From the NCBI RefSeq assembly GCF_900101595.1, contig NZ_FMYY01000001.1, forward strand, positions 378,072 through 442,071: DNA of 64,000 nucleotides, in the 5' to 3' direction. Under the pieces are notes generated by a model. That model ran no database searches. It was not told the DNA's origin and saw nothing but the letters and a program-made list of their open reading frames with translations. The number at the start of each line of letters is the position of its first letter. Position 1 is the first letter of the stretch. Source of the stretch: Paenibacillus sp. cl123 (GTDB taxonomy: Bacteria > Bacillota > Bacilli > Paenibacillales > NBRC-103111). Shown piece after piece: positions 60,608 through 64,000 of this stretch. The translations under genes were made by a program, and so were the position numbers.

Positions 60608-63019
60608 ATGGAAACAAAGGATTGGCGGCAGGAGCAGGAGCGGCTGGAATGGGTCAGGAACAAACTGCAGGCGAGAATCGCGGAGCTGGAGCCGGAGGTG
60701 GCCGGACTGCGCGATCAGGCGGCGGACATTCGCAAGCGGTTTTGGGAAGACTTGTCGATCAATACGAGCACGACCGAAGATTTTGAAGATACTTTCTACT
60801 CGGTACAGCAGCAGTCGGCGATGCTGGCCGAACGAGAGCGCAGCCACCAGCGAATGGTGCAGCAATGGAACGGCATGAAGCGGCTGCTTCCATCGCCTTA
60901 TTTCGGACGCGTTGACTTTCAGGAGGAGGGCTTGAACGCGAGCGAGAAGGTCTATGTCGGCGTAGCTTCTTTCGTAGACAATGACGGACTGGATTTTCTG
61001 ATCTACGACTGGCGTTCCCCCATTGCGAGCTTATACTACGATTATCCGCCGGGCCCGGCCTCCTACTTGACTCCGACAGGCCGGATCGAAGGGACGATGA
61101 AGCTCAAACGGCAATTTCAAATTCAGAACGGACAGATTCGCACCATGTTCGATGCGAGCGAAACGATCGGGGACGAATTGCTGCAGCAAGTGCTCAGCAA
61201 GGACGCGGATTCGCAGATGAAAAGTATCGTGGCAACGATCCAGAAGGAGCAGAACGCCATCATCCGCAACGACAAAAGCCGGATGCTTATTGTTCAGGGG
61301 GCGGCAGGCAGCGGGAAAACTTCCGCGGCTTTGCAGCGCGTGGCGTATTTGCTCTACAAACACCGCCAGACGATCAGGGCTGATCAAATTGTGCTTTTCT
61401 CGCCGAATTCGATGTTTGGCAGCTATATTTCCACCGTACTTCCCGAGCTCGGCGAAGAAAATATGCAGCAGACGATATTTCAGGAGTATCTTGAGTATTG
61501 GCTAGGTTCCTCCTTGCGTTCAGAGGACTCCTTCGATCAGATCGAATACACCTTGACAGCACAGGGGGAGCCGGGCTATGAAGCTCGCCTTCAAGGGATC
61601 GCGTACAAAACCTCCGAAGCTTTTCTGAAAGCTCTGCAAAACTACGGGCAGTGGCTCGGGCGGGAAGGTATGTTGTTCAAGGACATCTGTTTTCGGGATC
61701 GCGTATTGATTACGGCGGAGCGTATGAGCGCGAAGCTGTACGAATTCGACAGCTCCCTGCCGCTGTTCAGTCGTGTCGTGCTTCTGCAGGAATGGCTCAT
61801 GAACGAACTGGCCGCGCTCGAACGCAAGGAACGGGAAGCTTCCTGGGTGCAGGAGGAGTTGAATTATCTCGATAACGATCAGTACGCAGAGTTTTTCGAT
61901 ATGCTGCACAAAGAGAGGGAGCTGTTCGACCTTTCGGAGCATTATGCTGTGGTTCAAGAGTTAATGAGCAACAAGCCACGGGGAGATGAAGGCGACGTTG
62001 ACTTTGCCCTGCGGGAGGAGGAGCTGATCCTTCGATCCATTGTGAAAAAGAGCTTCAAGCCGCTAACGAGAATCGTGAAGAAATTCGCCTTTATCGATAT
62101 TACAGGCATTTACGGCCAATTATTCGGCGACGAATCGTCATATCGGGAGAAAACAAATGAAGCCGCCGTCCCATCGTATTGGCCGGAAATCTGCAGGCAA
62201 ACCAAGGAGATGTTGGGTCGCAGCGAATTGTTTTACGAGGACGCGACGCCTTATTTGTTTGTGAAAGAACTGGTCGAAGGCGTCCGGACGAACACGGAAA
62301 TCCGGCATGTTTTCGTCGACGAAGGCCAGGATTATTCGGCGTTTCAGTATGAATATATAAAGAAGCTGTTTCCGCGTGCCCGGATGACGGTGCTCGGCGA
62401 TTTCGGGCAAGCGATCTTCATGCAGTCCACCAATCTGGAAGCGTCGGACTCTCCGCTGATCAGGTTGTTTGGCGAAGCCGATACAAGCCTCATCCGCCTC
62501 GTGCGAAGCTATCGTTCGACCAGAGAGATCGTGGAGTTTACGAAATCGCTGCTTCCGGGCGGGGAGGAGATCGAGCCATTCGACCGAAGAGGCGACAAGC
62601 CGCTTCTGATCAGTGCGAGCGGCGTGAAGAAGCGTAATGCGCGAATCGTGGAAGACATCGCTTCGCTCAGAGCTGAAGGTCTCACTTCTATCGCTATAAT
62701 TACAAAGACCGCTGCAGAAAGCAGGGAAGCCTATGAATCGTTACATGCCCAAGGCGTTGAAGGGGTGCAGCTGATTACGAAGGAGACCCTTGTTTTTGAA
62801 AAGGGAGTGATGATTATTCCCGTGTATCTCGCCAAAGGCATCGAGTTCGAGGCCGTCTTCATCTATAACGCCTCGCCGGAAGCTCACAGCCGGGACAACG
62901 AGCGCAAGCTTCTCTACACGGCGTGTACGCGGGCCATGCACCGGCTTCATCTGTATACGGCGGGCGATTGGTCGCCGTTCGTGCAGGCACTGCCTGCGAG
63001 TTTATACGAGCTAAGGTGA
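60608..63019 (+). CDS. helD: RNA polymerase recycling motor HelD
   Basis: An 803-residue UvrD/Rep-like ATPase that pries stalled RNA polymerase off DNA and can displace rifamycins. The N-terminal antiparallel coiled coil (RQEQERLEWVRNKLQARIAE) inserts into the polymerase channel. Helicase motifs follow: Q-type, Walker A LIVQGAAGSGKTSAALQRVA, SPNSMFGSYISTVLPELGEE, Walker B HVFVDEGQDYSAFQY, LVRSYRSTREIVEF, and the C-terminal VYLAKGIEFEAVFIYNAS and LYTACTRAMHRLHLY. ATG 60608 has AAAGGAG ten bases upstream. Single-gene transcript. Confidence 0.93.
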   Translation: METKDWRQEQERLEWVRNKLQARIAELEPEVAGLRDQAADIRKRFWEDLSINTSTTEDFEDTFYSVQQQSAMLAERERSHQRMVQQWNGMKRLLPSPYFGRVDFQEEGLNASEKVYVGVASFVDNDGLDFLIYDWRSPIASLYYDYPPGPASYLTPTGRIEGTMKLKRQFQIQNGQIRTMFDASETIGDELLQQVLSKDADSQMKSIVATIQKEQNAIIRNDKSRMLIVQGAAGSGKTSAALQRVAYLLYKHRQTIRADQIVLFSPNSMFGSYISTVLPELGEENMQQTIFQEYLEYWLGSSLRSEDSFDQIEYTLTAQGEPGYEARLQGIAYKTSEAFLKALQNYGQWLGREGMLFKDICFRDRVLITAERMSAKLYEFDSSLPLFSRVVLLQEWLMNELAALERKEREASWVQEELNYLDNDQYAEFFDMLHKERELFDLSEHYAVVQELMSNKPRGDEGDVDFALREEELILRSIVKKSFKPLTRIVKKFAFIDITGIYGQLFGDESSYREKTNEAAVPSYWPEICRQTKEMLGRSELFYEDATPYLFVKELVEGVRTNTEIRHVFVDEGQDYSAFQYEYIKKLFPRARMTVLGDFGQAIFMQSTNLEASDSPLIRLFGEADTSLIRLVRSYRSTREIVEFTKSLLPGGEEIEPFDRRGDKPLLISASGVKKRNARIVEDIASLRAEGLTSIAIITKTAAESREAYESLHAQGVEGVQLITKETLVFEKGVMIIPVYLAKGIEFEAVFIYNASPEAHSRDNERKLLYTACTRAMHRLHLYTAGDWSPFVQALPASLYELR

Positions 63020-63308
63020 TCGTCGCCTATAGGCGGAGCGGGGGCTGGCATGAGCTCGCATGAGCTGGGATGGACCGGCATGGGCCGGTGTGGTCGGCAG
63101 GCCATGCGAATGCGTAGGCCTCGATGCGGCTTGGATGTGCGCCGGACGCCCGGTTCATCCAGGTCGCGCCTCGCCGGCTTTTCCCGCTTTCCGCCCGAAC
63201 GCGGCGGCAGCATGCAGGGTGGCTCGGGCAGATGAATTTTGGCGGGCATGCTTCAGCCTTTAATGGAAATATTTGGGCGAGCAACAGGCGAGATATCATG
63301 TGCACATG

Positions 63309-63483
63309 TGCGAAAAATCATACAAACGATTGCGCAGCCCTAGGGTAAGGAGCGAAGATATGCGGAAAATCGTACAAATGGGCTCAGATGGAAGGTTATC
63401 GCGCATAGAGTATGCGAAAAATCGTACAAAAAGCTGTGAATGTGGCACTCGGAGATTATGATTGTATGGAAAATCGTATAAAT
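63309..63483 (+). repeat. Four 18-bp repeats at 52-bp spacing
   Basis: Copies of TGCGAAAAATCGTACAAA occur at 63309-63326, 63361-63378, 63413-63430 and about 63466-63483, with one to three differences. The period is 52, 52 and about 53 bp and the spacers differ. The surrounding gene-free stretch (63020-63692) holds nothing else except a terminator and some GC-rich sequence. Confidence 0.75.
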
Positions 63484-63566
63484 TCATGGACATGAATGTT
63501 TCTCTTGCCAAGCCGCCTCTTGAAGGCGTAAAATAATCTTAAATCATAGACGCAAGTGGCGAAGAA

Positions 63567-63610
63567 CGCCCCAATAATCCTTCTGATAGGGAGGATATTG
63601 GGGCTTTTTT
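63567..63610 (+). terminator. Rho-independent terminator
   Basis: CGCCCCAATAATCC and GGAGGATATTGGGGC form a long stem with a short loop, followed by TTTTTTA. No gene is known to end just before it on the + strand. Confidence 0.8.
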
Positions 63611-63692
63611 ATTCACACTATCCTGAATTCACAAGCTGAGCTATGATCGGGAAGCAAAATTGAGGTTTGTCATCATACATAGGGGGCGATTA

Positions 63693-64000
63693 ATGATGGG
63701 CTTCGAGGCTGAGCATGAAAGATGGTTTCAGAAACATCTGTCCAGGCGTCAAGGCGAACGTAAGGATGCGCTGAAGAGAGGACATGGGTATGGAAATCGG
63801 TTGTTTGTTGAAAACATATGGTGGCCTCTTATGGGGGATTTTAATGGGCTGCATCCGGAATACGAGGTTGGGGATTGGCGGGGAAGATCTTATTTTGTTG
63901 ACTTCATGTGGATTTTGGGCGGACATCTTTTTGCAATTGAAATCATGGACTACGGGTCGCATGGCAAGGACCGGACTAAATATCGTATGGATCTGAATCG
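63693..64000 (+). CDS. Nuclease-like protein, incomplete at window edge
   Basis: A frame open to the end of the window, at least 102 residues, starting MMGFEAEHERWFQKHLSRR with AGGGGGCG upstream. Later, VGDWRGRSYFVDFMWILGG and LFAIEIMDYGSHGKDRTKY resemble the D...E-x-K strands of restriction-endonuclease-like folds (DUF559-like). The rest lies outside the window, so the family call is tentative. Confidence 0.6.
   Translation, partial: MMGFEAEHERWFQKHLSRRQGERKDALKRGHGYGNRLFVENIWWPLMGDFNGLHPEYEVGDWRGRSYFVDFMWILGGHLFAIEIMDYGSHGKDRTKYRMDLN

Noticed and set aside
63309-63483. CRISPR array
   Set aside because: Repeats are only 18 bp, diverge from each other, and no cas genes are nearby.

Overview
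The window looks like a chromosome segment of a spore-forming, Gram-positive member of the Paenibacillaceae (Paenibacillus or a close relative). The reasons are the conserved block polA-mutM-ytaF-coaE-lytic transglycosylase-nrdR, an alpha/beta-type small acid-soluble spore protein gene, strong AGGAGG ribosome sites with frequent GTG/TTG starts, and Fur-box and Gram-positive regulator families. Most of the window is moderately GC-rich; about 11.4-25.1 kb is clearly AT-rich and is an integrated element.

Layout. 1-1.9 kb: tandem repeats, an IS1595-like transposase with an apparently lost catalytic acid, and an intergenic region full of short tandem repeats. 1.9-11.3 kb: EAL-CBS-GGDEF cyclic-di-GMP protein, HAD hydrolase, then the housekeeping block (polA, mutM, ytaF, coaE, SLT protein, SASP, nrdR) and a tRNA-Ala(GGC) with a clear promoter. 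11.3-25.2 kb: an integrative element inserted in the 3' end of that tRNA gene, bounded by 44-bp direct repeats, with paired GGTCACA putative integrase arm sites at both ends. It carries a tyrosine integrase (frameshifted), an excisionase-like protein, a Rep-like protein with a hairpin around its ribosome site, a cluster of small glycine-zipper membrane proteins, an XRE regulator, radC, and a five-gene cargo operon: a three-component ABC system (nuclease-like protein, middle component, DUF3732 ATPase) followed by an AAA ATPase and an HNH nuclease. This is most likely one composite or two adjacent anti-phage defence systems.

25.2-39.1 kb: a decayed accessory region (group II intron 3' remnant, truncated LysR gene, broken radC, broken lipoprotein gene, IS1182 fragment, Rpn-type nuclease gene, a membrane protein plus HNH protein pair, a PQQ-repeat lipoprotein, an FAD oxidoreductase and a two-component system). 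It ends at a second tRNA 3'-end fragment with its own terminator, suggesting an older island at a tRNA gene. 39.2-49.4 kb: regulators and transporters (PadR-DUF1048-DrrAB-like operon, MerR plus membrane protein, LuxR-type ATPase regulator divergent from ilvB-ilvH, TetR divergent from an MFS transporter).

49.5-55.4 kb: a thiazole/oxazole-modified (TOMM/LAP) bacteriocin cluster of the heterocycloanthracin type. Its precursor core contains ten consecutive Ser-Cys dipeptides, followed by a ThiF-like maturation protein, a YcaO cyclodehydratase and a SagB-type dehydrogenase. 55.4-64 kb: PQQ-dependent sugar dehydrogenase-like protein, GyrI-like protein, AraC-type regulator fused to a siderophore-binding-protein-like domain, a Fur-box-preceded siderophore-binding lipoprotein, the RNA polymerase recycling motor HelD, a short-period repeat array, and an incomplete nuclease-like gene running off the right edge.
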